Assembly (NCBI GenBank): GCA_023014485.1
Contig: JAJOZX010002360.1
Span: 532,501 to 596,500, forward strand
DNA: 64,000 nt
Direction of reading: 5' to 3'
Source of the DNA: Bathynomus jamesi
Taxonomy: Eukaryota > Arthropoda > Malacostraca > Isopoda > Cirolanidae
In this document: piece after piece, positions 53,724 through 64,000 of the stretch
Layout: each line of letters starts with the position of its first letter
How positions within the stretch are numbered: the stretch's first letter is position 1
Position numbers and translations under genes: made by a program
Notes under the pieces: generated by a model
Told to the model about the DNA's origin: nothing
The model's database searches: none
The model's input: only the letters and a program-made list of their open reading frames with translations

Positions 53724-54041
53724 AGGAATACTCGAAATTCGTCGTTAATTCGTTCCGGAATAACACGACGAAATTCGAGATAGATTATAACGTTTCAATG
53801 AGAAAACATTTTACTGTATTATGTTATTAAACAGATTAATTAATCAAATTCTACTCGTTTTTCGGCAAAATATAATAATATATTGCGTTGGTAAACAGTT
53901 GAATTTCGTCAATTTCGATCGTTTTTTTCACATCTTTTCAAAAAACGACGAATCTGCGAATATGGACGACGGATTGCGAAACTATAGGTAGTAAAAGATT
54001 GACGACGAATCTGAGAAACGACGATTTTCGAGGTATTCCTG
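53724..54041. mobile_element. pogo/Tigger-like MITE
   Basis: The right end, read inward, is CAGGAATACCTCGAAAATCG; the left is AGGAATACTCGAAATTCG. TA tracts flank both. pogo-type elements have ends of the form CAGGCATACCTCG. CGACGAATTCG-like units recur inside. Confidence 0.65.
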
Positions 54042-54059
54042 TATATATATATATATATA

Positions 54060-54745
54060 TTTTTTTTTTACTAATATAATGGAATTGAATTTTCTCTTAA
54101 TTTACTAACATCCGTATTATTAGCTGGTAAAAAATGAAATGAAAGAAACTTAAATAAAAGGTGAATGATACATTATTACTTCATAAATATCCGTTGTTAT
54201 CATATTAAAAACATCGTCATCATCACTTCAGAACGTTACACATATTTAAATATTCCACCTTCCACCACACCATTTTGTACGAGTATATTATTATATTATT
54301 ATTATTATGAGGGTCATTATTAATTAATATTCTACTAAATGATCCAAAGATAAATATCGGATCGTGAGACGAGTATTGGGAGTTTTCATTTTGTCAAGGT
54401 TACAACGACTCTTTCATTCGCGTTTGGTAGTAGTAATTCATGACCATTAATTTTTAAAAATGAAATTTATCGTGACATAATTATTAAATTAAGTGGTTAG
54501 TAGTATAATAATTATTGTTTATAATAAACGTAATTAATGCGTCATTATATTATTTTTTTACGAATGTTAGCCAATTTAAAATCGTGCATCATAGACTCGA
54601 GTTATAATATAATTATAATATAATTAAAATTAGTTTATATATCGGTCAGTTTTCTACGCGAACTTTTAGGTATGACTTCCTTATAATAATTCAAATATTT
54701 ATCAGTAAGTTTATAGAAAAAAATATATTGTATTGTATGGTATAA
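54060..54745. other. AT-rich stretch, no gene recognised
   Basis: Nothing beyond simple AT-rich sequence. Confidence 0.5.
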
Positions 54746-54748
54746 TTA

Positions 54749-57029
54749 CACTAGGGAACAACATTTTTGTTTCTTGAAAACTATTTGGTGGCTCTTATAG
54801 AACCTTTGATGCTGATTCCAAATATGGTTTCAGAATTTTTCTATCACCCATAGTTTTCGAGAAAATAATATTTCCATTTACTCAGAGTTTTCCCAAAATA
54901 TTAGTTAAAATTAAGTGTACTAATTTAATTTTACTTTCTTTTTTTTCCAGGTTAACTATATTTAATAGTATTTTTTGCATTAAAAAAATATAGCTAGTTA
55001 AACAAACAGATTTTTAATAAAAAGAAAGAAATTTTTTTCAAGTTTTGCTCAAATTTTAAAATTTTTCATAGTAGAAAAAATTGGTTTTTCATTCCAAAAA
55101 GTTTTCCGTGATTTCAATAATTTTCCGCCAGCATGAATCGAAACTGTATTAATCCCAGAGATACATTTTGCTACGTATGTGGAGAACTGACCATAATTGC
55201 ACAGAGGAAGACGATGACCCCACTCGTGAAGAAGGCTTACGAACTTTATTTTGGATGTAAGGTAGGCGACCAAGACAAATCCTGGGCACCTCATATCTCA
55301 TGCATTTCCTGTGCCGTCACTCTTAGGGGTTGGATTAAAGGTACCCGCAAATCTATGCCATTTGCCATACCAATGATTTGGAGAGAGCCCAAGGATCACC
55401 TAACGGATTGCTATTTTTGTATGACTAACGTTTCAGGATTCTCTGCCAAAAATAAACATAAAATTCAATACCCAAATCTTGCATCTGCCATGAGACCAGT
55501 ACTACATGACGATGATAACCCAATTCCAACTCCCCCAAAGTCATGGACACTGGATGAAGAGTGAAGTTGAACCAATGGAAATTGATGACACTAAAGATAC
55601 AGACTTTCAGCAACCTGAATCAAATAAACCACGTATGATAACGCAGGTTATGCTGAATGATCTCGTGAGAGATTTGGACCTTCCGAAAAAGAAAGCGGAA
55701 TTATTGGGCTCCAGGTTACGTGAATGGAATTTGCTGGCAAAAGATACAAGCATATCGGCGTTCCGCACTCGCCAAAAAAATCTGATGCAGTATTTCTCCT
55801 CGTCAGGTGGTTTATGCTACTGTAATAATGTAAATGGACTGCTGTTAGCTCTCGGTCATGAGCACAAATCTGAAGATTGGCATTTATTTATTGACTCTTC
55901 GAAGCTAAGCCTCAAGGTTGTACTACTTCACAATGGAAATAAATACCCTTCCATTCCTGTAGGGCACGCTGTCCACATGAAGGAATCTTACGAAAATATG
56001 AAACTCATCCTTCAGCAGATTAATTATGACCAGTTTCGGTGGTATATATATGTGGGGATTTAAAAGTTGTCGCGCTTCTTCTGGGAATGCAGCTCGGTTA
56101 TACGTATTTCTGCTGCTTCCTTTGTGAATGGGACAGCAGAGCCAGAGATTCGCATTATTTTGTAAAGGATTGGCCACTTCGTCAAAAATGTATCCCAGGA
56201 CTGAAGAACGTGTCTCATGAACCCTTAGTTGACCCCAACAAAATATACTTACCGCCACTTCACATCAAACTTGGCATTATGAAAATTTTGTCAAAGCAAT
56301 GAACAAGGAAGATGAGGCATTCAAATATTTGAAGAAAAAGTTTTCACGACTTAGCGATGCAAAGATAAAAGAAGGGATCTTTGTTGGTCCCCAAATCAGA
56401 GAGCTCATGAAAGATCAAAAGTTTGATGATGCCTTGAGAGGAAAAGAAAAAGTGGCATGGGAGGCCATGAAGAATGTTGTCACAAATTTTCTAGGGAACA
56501 TCAAAGCCTCTAACTATGAAAAATAGTGCAGGACATGATTGAAGCATATAGGTTATTGGGATGTAATATGTCACTAAAAATCCATTTCTTGCACTCCCAT
56601 TTAGTAGATTTCTTCCCTGAAAACCTCGGCGACGTAAGCGATGAGCAATTGAGCATGGAGAAAGGTTCCACCAAGATATAGCTACTATGGAGAAACGCTA
56701 CCAAGGGAGGTGGGATCCGGCAATGTTAGCTGATTACTGCTGGACATTGATGCGAGAAGCTCCTAATGAAAACTACAAGAGAAAATCAGTGACAAAGAAG
56801 TTTTAAGAAGAATATTTTAAATGCCAATCTGCCACTAATATAATTTTTATGAAGTATTTTTACTAACTTCTATACACTTTTTGAATAAATATTAAAATAC
56901 AAATTTCTCAGTAACCTTGAGTGATAGAGAAATTGTACGGCTATATTCGGAATCAGCGGAAAAAATCCTATAAGACCGACCTGTTCACGTCCAAGAAACA
57001 AACAAAAAGTTAAAATTTGTTCCCCAGTG
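54749..57029 (+). mobile_element. Candidate CACTR-ended DNA transposon with an uncharacterised gene
   Basis: The left end CACTAGGGAACAA and right end TTGTTCCCCAGTG are inverted; further in, TTTCTTG and CTTATAG also pair. TTA lies on both sides (54746-54748, 57030-57032). CACTA/CACTG termini with a 2-4-base duplication are the hallmark of the CMC (CACTA-Mirage-Chapaev) superfamily. The single gene inside occupies most of the 2.3 kb. Confidence 0.6.
55133..56806 (+). pseudogene. Uncharacterised multi-copy invertebrate protein, candidate transposase
   Basis: The protein starts MNRNCINPRDTFCYVCGEL with Cys pairs (CYVC, CISC, CYFC) suggesting an N-terminal zinc-binding region. Then follow KKAYELYFGCKVGDQDKSW, ITQVMLNDLVRDLDLPKKKA, LFIDSSKLSLKVVLLHNG, CCFLCEWDSRARD and LPPLHIKLG. 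The C-terminus has IHFLHSHLVDFFPENLGDVS, GERFHQDIATMEKRYQGRW and MLADYCWTLMRE. I recognise the sequence as a multi-copy family in many invertebrate genomes with no assigned function. Its position between CACTR ends argues for a transposase; conserved Asp/Glu positions (FIDSS, GERFHQD) could be catalytic, but this is inference. Frame changes near 55540, 56050, 56300 and an 8-base insertion near 56645 break this copy. Confidence 0.6.
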
Positions 57030-57033
57030 TTAT

Positions 57034-57255
57034 CAGAGGCTGATTAAGACACCTCGGGGCCCAGGGGCAGTGAAGAATATGGGGACCCTTTTCTATAGCT
57101 TTTTATTAACAGTACATGTACATTACATAGTACATTTAATCAAAGAAGTTTGCGAAATCTCGAATTATATCATCGAAACTCGGTTGATTGGGGGCCCCTC
57201 AAGCATGGATGCCTGAGGCTTCAGCCTCAATAGCCTCAGTGATAATCCGCCACTG
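57034..57255. mobile_element. hAT MITE, second copy of the 16.9-kb family
   Basis: Reverse-oriented match to 16872-17277 with an internal deletion; ends CAGAGGCTGATTAAG and GATAATCCGCCACTG. GGTATAAT follows the right end (57256-57263) and reappears at 54739-54746, just left of the CACTR element. Confidence 0.8.
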
Positions 57256-57519
57256 GGTATAATAAACACTAATTTGCTAGTCCCACATTGCGGGGGCCAT
57301 AAAGCTGAAACACCAGGAAATGTTTATGTGCCAAGAAGTTCGATAATATTTTACAAATTATGTAACAGAAGTAAATTTAGGATTTAAATTCATAGAAGGT
57401 AGAAATGTAAAAAATTGCGTTTTTAAGTGATGTGATGTGTATATATTTATGGTCTGTATAAATATTGTGAATTTGTACACGGTGTTACATTTAACAACGA
57501 GAAAGAATTATAATATATA

Positions 57520-57952
57520 CAGGGTGATTCAAAAGTCAGGTTACATAGAGCATGGGTCGGGGAACTTTTTTGGGTATTACCCAAAAATCTATTTGAGTAA
57601 AATGAAATTACCCCCAGACTTCAAAGTAAACAAAAACAAGCCAATTGCTCTTAAAATTGTTGCATATGGTGTCTCTCATACCGCACGCATTACCCCAAAA
57701 ATTTTTAAATGTACCCCATTTGGGGTAATTTACCCCTGTTTGCCGACCACTGACATAGAGAAATACTATATTATGTAATGATACAGGGGAATAGTCACAT
57801 CACATGTTCGATATGGCCACCGTTAACGGCAATGCACTTGTGCAGCCAGCTAGGAATATCACATCAATGCGCTCCTCCTTCGATAACATCTCATAACTCA
57901 TTTACCTGCAAAGAAACAGAAAAGCCCTATGTAACCCGACTTTTGAATCACC

Positions 57953-57955
<3 letters not shown>
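57520..57955 (-). mobile_element. Mariner-type deletion derivative
   Basis: The ends CAGGGTGATTCAAAAGTC are inverted for 28 bases, TA on both sides. On minus, near 57785-57860, SWLHKCIAVNGGHIEHVM and a stop match the C-terminus of mariner-type transposases, so it derives from an autonomous element. Confidence 0.82.
57551..57752. mobile_element. hAT MITE nested in the mariner derivative
   Basis: Ends CATGGGTCGGGGAAC and GTTTGCCGACCACTG are inverted; ACATAGAG is duplicated exactly at 57543-57550 and 57753-57760. Confidence 0.92.

Positions 57956-57991
<36 letters not shown>
57956..57991. repeat. (TA)n microsatellite
   Basis: TA run beginning at the right target site of the mariner derivative. 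Confidence 0.95.
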
Positions 57992-57994
<3 letters not shown>

Positions 57995-58086
57995 TTTATT
58001 TACTTTGTGTGGGTTCAAACAACGGTTCAGGATCAACCTGCGGTTGACCCCTCTGCAGCATCCCGCCTCATTTGCGGGATTTGGTG

Positions 58087-59262
58087 AAGGAGAGAATTGC
58101 TGTCTTATCTCCTCCTGCTCTCGTAGCCAGCCACGCATGGCAGGTCAGGGACTTTGCACAGGAATCTGCCCAGCTGGTTCTTGAAGTTATTCAGGTCGGT
58201 ATGCTGGAGATTCCTTACTTCTCTCGGTAGGGCATTGAAAAGCTTTAGGCCTCGTATTCTGAGGGAATTTTCCATCCTCGTTTTCATGGCCCCCTGTCCT
58301 ACAGCAGCTGGAATTGTACAAAATCTGCCTCTTCTCTCATTCCAGTTTGTTTCTATTTCATTTCTAAGGTTAGGGACAAAGCCCTCGAGTATTTTCCATA
58401 TGTATATTATTGTGCACCGCTCTCTCCTTCTTTGAGAGAGTAGAGTTTCAGGGATTGTAGTCGAGACCAGTAGTTTTCACCTTCCGTTTCTTCTATCTTA
58501 GAGTAAAAGTCCTTTGTATGCTTCAATGTTCGCAATGTCTCGTTTTCTGTGTGGGCTTGTGAGTACTGAGCAATTCTCAATTATTGGTAGGACTAATGAG
58601 TCCCATTATTTTTCTAGCCGTTGTAATTTTGATGTTGTATTCCTCTCTGAATTCTGTATCCGACGACATTATTACTCCAAGATCCCTGACTTGTAGATTT
58701 GGTGTTATCTGTTTGTCTTGCAGAGTTTTGTATCTTTTATTCTGCAGCTCCTTTTTATTACCATATCTTAGAAGTTGGAATTTTTTTTCGTTGAACTTCA
58801 ATTTGTTGTCTTCTGCCACTGGAATAATGTTTCAATGTTGTAATTTTCTGCAGCTCCTTTTTATTACCATATCTTAGAAGTTGGAATTTTTCTTCGTTGA
58901 ACTTCAATTTGTTGTCTTCTGCCCACTGGAATAATGTTTCAATGTCGTTTTGTAATTTTCTTATGTCACTTTCGTTCTGTATTTCCTTACATATCTTTGT
59001 GTCATCTGCGAAACATGATACACTACTGTCCTAAATATCTGCATCAATATCTGCAATCATTATTATGAACAGCAAGGGAGCTAATACTGTCCCTTGTGGG
59101 ACACCACTCTTTGTGTTCTTTGCGTCAAGAAATTAAGTATTCATCTTCCTAGCTTCCCAGTAATTCCTGTATTCTAAGTTTGTGTGCTATGATTCCATAT
59201 CATAGTCACATTTATCGAGGGCTTTAGCAAAGTCCGTATATATAAGGTTGTAACATATATTT
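58087..59262 (-). pseudogene. LINE reverse-transcriptase 3' part (Jockey/CR1-like)
   Basis: The minus strand reads YTDFAKALDKCDYDME (motif A), GVPQGTVLAPLLFI (motif B), SCFADDTKI (motif C, near 59005), then WAEDNKLKFNEKKFQLLRYG and LQVRDLGVIMSSDTEF. It ends RIRGLKLFNALPREVRNL with the final frame stopping at 58105. This order is standard for the C-terminal part of such LINEs. The 5' part is missing; the mariner starts where the homology stops. Frames change several times. Confidence 0.8.
58740..58950. repeat. Tandem duplication inside the LINE fragment
   Basis: About 108 bases starting CTGCAGCTCCTTTTTATTAC and ending near AATGTTTCAATG are repeated twice with a few differences. Duplication of the FNEKKFQLLRYG region. 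Confidence 0.85.
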
Positions 59263-59269
59263 GCTCGAT

Positions 59270-60665
59270 TTTTTAGTTCATTCAGAACAAAAATTAAAGG
59301 ACTTAATGATAAATTAATCATCAATATAATTCCCTTCTTTTTCTATAACCTCCTCCCACCTGTGGAAAAGTTTTTTTATGCCACGTTCGAAGAAATCCCT
59401 TGGTTTCGAGTTAAATAAAAGCGATCACTTCGTTTTCGATAGCTTCCCTGGATTGCAACTTTTGTCCATCTAGGTGGTGTTGCACACTTCTGAATAAATG
59501 GTAGTCTGAAGGTGCAATGTCCGGAGAATAAGGTGGATGAGGCATTTTTTCCCAACTAAATGCCTCCAATTGGGCAGTGGTGATTCGAAAAATAGGCCTA
59601 AAAACACAAAAATTTTATATAATTTTATATAATTTTTATATAATGTTCAGTGTTCAATGACTGCTATTAATTTATTCAAGCCTATAATAGTGTTCTCAGG
59701 GTTGTTTGCACAGAAATATACCGGAATTAACATTTGTATAACATCTTGTTAAAACTTGCTTTAAATCAATATTTTGGATATTTTAACGGCTAAGACGCCG
59801 CCGGAAGTTATTAACAGATTGTGCTGAAATTTTTATTGTTTATTTTGTAAGTCTTTAAAACCATTTTCCAATCTACCCCGTTAAGCCTATTTTTCGATTT
59901 TTAAGGACTCGCCGCCACCGGAAGGTATTGACGTTGATCAAAACAATTTTACACACTTTATTTTCTCTCCAAATCGCAACTTTTCCGCACTACCCCCAAT
60001 CAAATATCGAAAATAGTGTAAAAACGAGCCGCCCTATTGTTTGGTTATCTGGCAGAAGCTCAAAATGAATAATTCCTTGCATATCCCACCAAACGCATAG
60101 CAAAATTTTCTTTGGATGGGGTCCATTCCTTGGCTAAGGTTCAGGCTTTGTTTCACGGCTAAGCCACTGATGTCGACGCTTAATATTGTTATAGAGGACC
60201 CATTTTTCATCCCAGTGACGATTCAAAAACGGTGCCTGCAGTTGCCGAGAAAGTAGTGATGTGCAAATATCGATTCGATGTTGAAGATTCGCTCGTGACA
60301 AATCATACGGAACCCATTTTCCAACCTTTACTACTTTTCCTAACAGCTTCAAATGACGATGAATGGTCTTATGGCTATCGCCGAGTTGCAGGCCAAGTTC
60401 TCTTACAGTTACCGTTGGGTTTTCCTCCACTGTTGCTTTCAGCAACTCTTCATCTAACGCATTTGGTCGTCCTGTTCGTTGATAACCTTTCAGACTAAAG
60501 TCTCCATTTCTGAACTTCTCAAACCATCTCCTACATATCCATTCGCTCATAACATCATTTCCATAGACTCAGAATGTTTTTTGCGGATTCACTAGCGTTA
60601 GATCCTTTATGGGACTCATACAGCATCACATGTTGAATATGCTCTTTCGTGGGCTCCATTTTTTT
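59270..60665 (-). pseudogene. Mariner (Mos1-like) transposase with a replaced centre
   Basis: The start MEPTKEHIQHVMLYESHKGS (from 60659) is followed, after a one-base shift, by MSEWICRRWFEKFRNGDFSL and TGRPNALDEELLKA. RHWDEKWVLYNNIKRRHQW carries the first catalytic Asp (HWDEKW). At the other end MPHPPYSPDIAPSDYHLF has the third Asp (PSDYH) and is followed by HHLDGQKLQSREAIENEV. The middle, with the second Asp, is replaced by about 450 bases of unrelated AT-rich sequence (59590-60045). This copy is dead. Confidence 0.85.
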
Positions 60666-60993
60666 TCAATTACTGTAATATCGTAGGGGTGGCGTTGCAA
60701 CTGTATGAAAAACACCAGAGAAAATATTCATTAGCCTAAGTCATTCTGTATCATTCTGTATCGTGATTAAAACCTGTGCGAATCTGTCGCCGCGTGTATT
60801 TTGCAACATTTCTAAAACTATTTCACATTATCTTGAGGTTATTCTATTAATTATCTATCGTCTGTTTTCTAATCGAGCAGAATTTATGTTACAACCTGAT
60901 ATTACGTCTATGTTTTGTCCTCGACACAATGTTTCCATATATATATGATAAATTTCACAATTAAACACGTATGTTTCTATATATTAGTGGACC

Positions 60994-61346
60994 AGCCAAA
61001 ATTAAAAAATCAAATTTGAACGGCGTTTTTTGTTAATAGCTGGCACCCATGCTAAATCAATGTACCTGTGGGTGAGGAATAAAATGCAGGTGGATGCCAC
61101 TCTCACTTTTGGCTCTGAAGGTCATTTTCGAGGTCAAACTGTGCAAAAAATTATATTTTCTAATTTTAGTTTTACAAAAATATTTTCAACCAATTGGTTT
61201 GACCAAATGTTTCATTTTGCCACACTTAATGATAAAGAAGTATGATGACACGCTTATTCCATCCGAATTACCAACTCAAGGTCAAATTCAAGTTAATCAC
61301 GACCGAAATTGTCCTAAAAATTTGTGATTTTTTATTTTAATTGGCG
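60994..61346. repeat. Short element with inverted ends
   Basis: GCCAAAATTAAAAAATCA at the left is mirrored by TGATTTTTTATTTTAATTGG at the right (about 18 bases). The interior is non-coding as far as I can see. Confidence 0.45.
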
Positions 61347-61667
61347 AAAAAAAACATTGAGCAAGTCTGTTTGTCAAAACAATTTATTTTAACATGATTA
61401 GTGCCTAATAAGTTTGATGGCATGAATTAAGTACTCACAGTAACAGAATTATCACAACTAAATCACAAAGCAGTAAATATAGCCCCATAACTATACAGTT
61501 TACACACTAGTCACATCTACAAGTTCACGTTTCTTGATGAACAGCACCGAAATGCTGCACTGACAGTCACAAATGTGTGGATTGCAATCACTTAAGAACA
61601 GAGTTATTAGTTCCTTACAGCACATTCCAGCTTCTCTCGATTTCAGCCCGGAAGAGAGACATAGATC

Positions 61668-63240
61668 TACTGTCCAGCTGGGTTACAGCAACCGCTGTCG
61701 TCACAACCACAAGCTGTCGTGCACTTAACCTTTTCCTGAAGCAGTTGCATCTAGCTACCTTGCACTTTTTCTTGCAACCACAAGCAACAAGCTCTAGGCA
61801 GGCTTCAGGGATTGGAGGAAGTCTTGTCCACACTGGTAGGAGGCTCCCATCTTCCAACTTCCAGGCTGAAGTGTCCACCAGATCTTCAACATCTACATGC
61901 TCTTTGTCAGCCTGGAGCCATATTTTGGCCTGATAGTTTGCCCGCTTGGCGTGGAGCTCCAGTGCATCCTTTGTCGGTGGGAGCATTTCCAGAGTCTTCT
62001 TGGCCTTCCCAAAAAGGTGAACTCTGGCGTCATCAACTGTGTGTTGTTCCGGGGTGCAATACAAATGACACAAACTTCTCAACATCTGCGATATCCCCAT
62101 CTCGACCACTGACGTGCAGCAGGAGTGGGTGGTCACTGAACACCTTCCAACACTTCTTTTTTCCATGACCACTGAAGGACGAGACTATGTCACACCCGGT
62201 CAAAGCGTGGAAGCCGATCAGGTTGTCCCTGACTGAGGACGACAAACCCTTGAATACATCGTGCACGGGTAGCATTTTCAGTTCTTGGCCGTTCCGCACA
62301 GCATCCACACTTCAGCGACCTTGGTGCAAACGAAGTGAATCAGCAGCACCATTACATCAGTATCTCTGCACATTACCAGTATTCGTTCATAGCCCTGGGA
62401 CGCTGCATCACATGAGTGAATAATGAGCCTGGTGTCCGCCTCTTCATGGTTGCCATGCAGTGGAACGTCATGTCGCTCGGTTGACCGTACTTCAGTGGCT
62501 TCAGAGAAGCCACCCCCTGTCACCAGCTGACATCTTTCTTGAGATCTCTGCCCTTTTCAGTGATGACGTTAGACAGAAACAAGGCTAGGTCAGCATTGTT
62601 TGTATCCAGGGCCATGAAGTTTTTCCACACTTCAGGCAGTGGAACTTGTGGGCCATCAATGACTTTCCGAATCGGTTTCTTCTTGTTTGCACGCTTTGTC
62701 CTGGTAACTGCTTTGATCGATCCTTCCCCTGCGTACCGATCAAAGATGACATCAACTCTTGTTGTGTGTTCATTGAAATAACTCGTCACGTCCCTGAAGA
62801 ACACTTCAGCATAGTCACCGAATGCCCGACAGCCGCCAAGCTTCCAAGAGCTTGGATGAGTGCATGGCCATCTATCATCACACAGGTCTTCAGATCAGAA
62901 GTTGGAACCTCTGAGCTTATGGTCTGCTGAGCCATCAGGATGTTCATCAGCTCAGACTTCGATTTCGAATTCATCTCTCCTCCTGCCCTCACCAGACTAA
63001 ATGGGACTGGGAACAGCTCAGGCTTCAAGACGTTAACCATCTCCACCATGCGACCTGCGGTCGCGGCATTCAGGAGCCGCTGTAGTAGCTTTCTGTCAGC
63101 TTTGATGGTCTTCTGCATGTTCTGCCTGGTGGAAACTGTAGCTTTGTACACATCAGCGAAGGTTCTCGACCGATGTTTCTTCATCGTTTCATGGACTCTG
63201 TACTCATTCGTCAGCCAGACTCTGTACTGAACGGACGCAT
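61668..63240 (-). pseudogene. PIN/FEN-like nuclease domain + Cys-rich C-terminus, uncharacterised metazoan family
   Basis: The minus strand reads, in order: MKKHRSRTFADVYKATVS, RKLLQRLLNAATAGRMVEMV, VLKPELFPVPFSLV, CVMIDGHALIQALG, VDVIFDRYAGEGSIKAVTR, NHEEADTRLIIHSCDAA, VMCRDTDVMVLLIHF, GFHALTGCDIVSSFSGHGKK, EMLPPTKDALELHAKRANYQ and a tail ELVACGCKKKCKVARCNC with CGCDDSGCC. The D.H, EADTR and DTDV motifs are arranged like the acidic site of PIN/FEN-type nucleases. The tail resembles a CXC (tesmin/TSO1-like) metal-binding domain. I know the sequence as a multi-copy family of unknown function in invertebrates and fish. At least five single-base shifts (near 62830, 62520, 62290, 62090, 61720) break it here. 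Function is inference. Confidence 0.6.
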
Positions 63241-63446
63241 TTCCTGAGCTCTCTGATTTTGCATCTACTTTTATATATTGCTGAGAATTTTACTTTGGAT
63301 AGTTTTGAATTTTATATACTTGCGTTTAAATTTACGTTGTTATAGTTAAGTAATTGAATTAGTGGTTTTTAGCGATTTAGAAGTTTTCATAGCGTGCCGG
63401 CTTAATTTAACTTATACCTGTGACGGTTTAAATTTTTAACTCCGCG

Positions 63447-64000
63447 ATGCCGTCGCAGAAAGCGTCGTGTGTTAGGTGTAGGGTTAACCGGTGGTATTCG
63501 GAATTTAAGGATTATAACGGCGGTCCATGGCGATTACCGATAGATCAGTTTGTTTCTTTTGCGAGTTCATGGAGGAATTAGTTGACATAAAACGCAGTGT
63601 ACGTGAGGTAGGATAGACTTACAACGCTTGATGAGGGCAGGGTTAGGGCTACGGTTGACGGAAGCCGAACCAATACTAACGTTGAAGACGTTAGTAATTT
63701 GAAGGGTGAGGTGCGTAACTTAATTTCTAGTTTAGGTAGCTTGTCGGGAAGGTTAGATAGAGTTGAGGAAGAGGTTAAGGTTAGTCCGAGAGTAGTAGAT
63801 AGCGAGGGATTTAGAGAGGTTAAGGGTGGAGCTAGGCCGCGTACATTAGGTGATAGGAATCCCCCCCTATCGAGGTTTCGAACCCTTTCGCCCATTTGGA
63901 AAAGGACGTGAATGAGGGGGAAACTATTTTAATTGGGGACTCTTTAGTGCGCCACATGGACAAAGAGTTCGTTAAACGGAATCCAACCAATAGGAGGAGG
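63447..64000 (+). pseudogene. LINE ORF1 with zinc-binding start and GDSL/SGNH-like domain, partial
   Basis: It starts MPSQKASCVRCRVNRWYSEF, then in a shifted frame CFFCEFMEELVDIKRSV; the Cys pairs suggest a treble-clef or PHD-like finger. A heptad-rich stretch follows (LKGEVRNLISSLGSLSGRLD), probably a coiled coil. Near the window edge a third frame reads TILIGDSLVRHMDKEFVKRN. GDSLVR is the first block of SGNH/GDSL esterases, which occur in ORF1 of some CR1-like LINEs. The element continues beyond 64000. Two frameshifts are present. Confidence 0.6.

Overview
The window is eukaryotic nuclear DNA from an arthropod-like genome. It is AT-rich, has introns with GT/AG borders, is full of (TA)n and (CA)n microsatellites, and carries short runs of the arthropod telomere-type unit TTAGG inside dispersed repeats. 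A crustacean is my best guess, but the sequence does not settle the species. No bacterial operons, CRISPR arrays, rRNA genes or convincing functional tRNA genes were seen.

Only one host gene looks complete: a four-exon isochorismatase-domain (ISOC1/ISOC2-like) gene on + at 28335-32049, with its Asp/Lys/Cys triad and all splice sites intact. One THAP zinc-finger first exon (7627-7760) may belong to a second gene or to a P-element-like transposon. Nearly everything else is mobile DNA, much of it nested, and many insertion events can be read from exact target-site duplications (TSDs).

Layout. 0.2-2.7 kb: palindromic MITEs and an ISXO2/Merlin-like transposase fragment. 2.9-6.6 kb (-): a decayed R2-clade LINE with three zinc fingers, RT and nuclease, not in rDNA. 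10.4-12.5 kb: a LINE fragment, a 5S-rRNA-derived SINE, and a ~1.2-kb palindrome made of two Penelope-like 3' ends. 12.6-14.3 kb: Helitron-like and minisatellite repeats. 14.3-17.3 kb: hAT elements inside each other and inside a SINE. 17.4-21.6 kb: an RTE (BovB-like) LINE broken by a hAT element. 22.0-26.1 kb: a three-level nest (foldback element > complete hAT > MITE plus a 603-bp insert). 26.5-27.9 kb: a mariner-type element and foldbacks. 28.3-32.0 kb: the ISOC gene. 33.7-39.4 kb: SINEs, a mariner-type element, hAT MITEs. 40.8-44.0 kb: a hAT remnant cut by three insertions, then a mariner cut by a SINE. 44.15-47.96 kb: a complete hAT element with a multi-exon transposase gene. 48-54 kb: mariner fragments, palindromes and MITEs. 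54.75-57.03 kb: an element with CACTR termini and an uncharacterised multi-copy protein. 57.5-60.7 kb: nested MITEs, a LINE fragment and a mariner. 61.7-63.2 kb (-): a PIN/FEN-like, Cys-rich gene of unknown role. 63.4 kb to the end: the start of a LINE with a GDSL/SGNH-type ORF1.

Most transposon genes are broken by single-base indels, so they are probably dead copies. The most interesting unexplained features are the palindromes built from Penelope-like ends with hammerhead-like motifs, the CACTR element, the 5S/tRNA composite SINEs, a TTAGG-rich module shared by at least six loci, and the PIN/CXC-like family at 62 kb.
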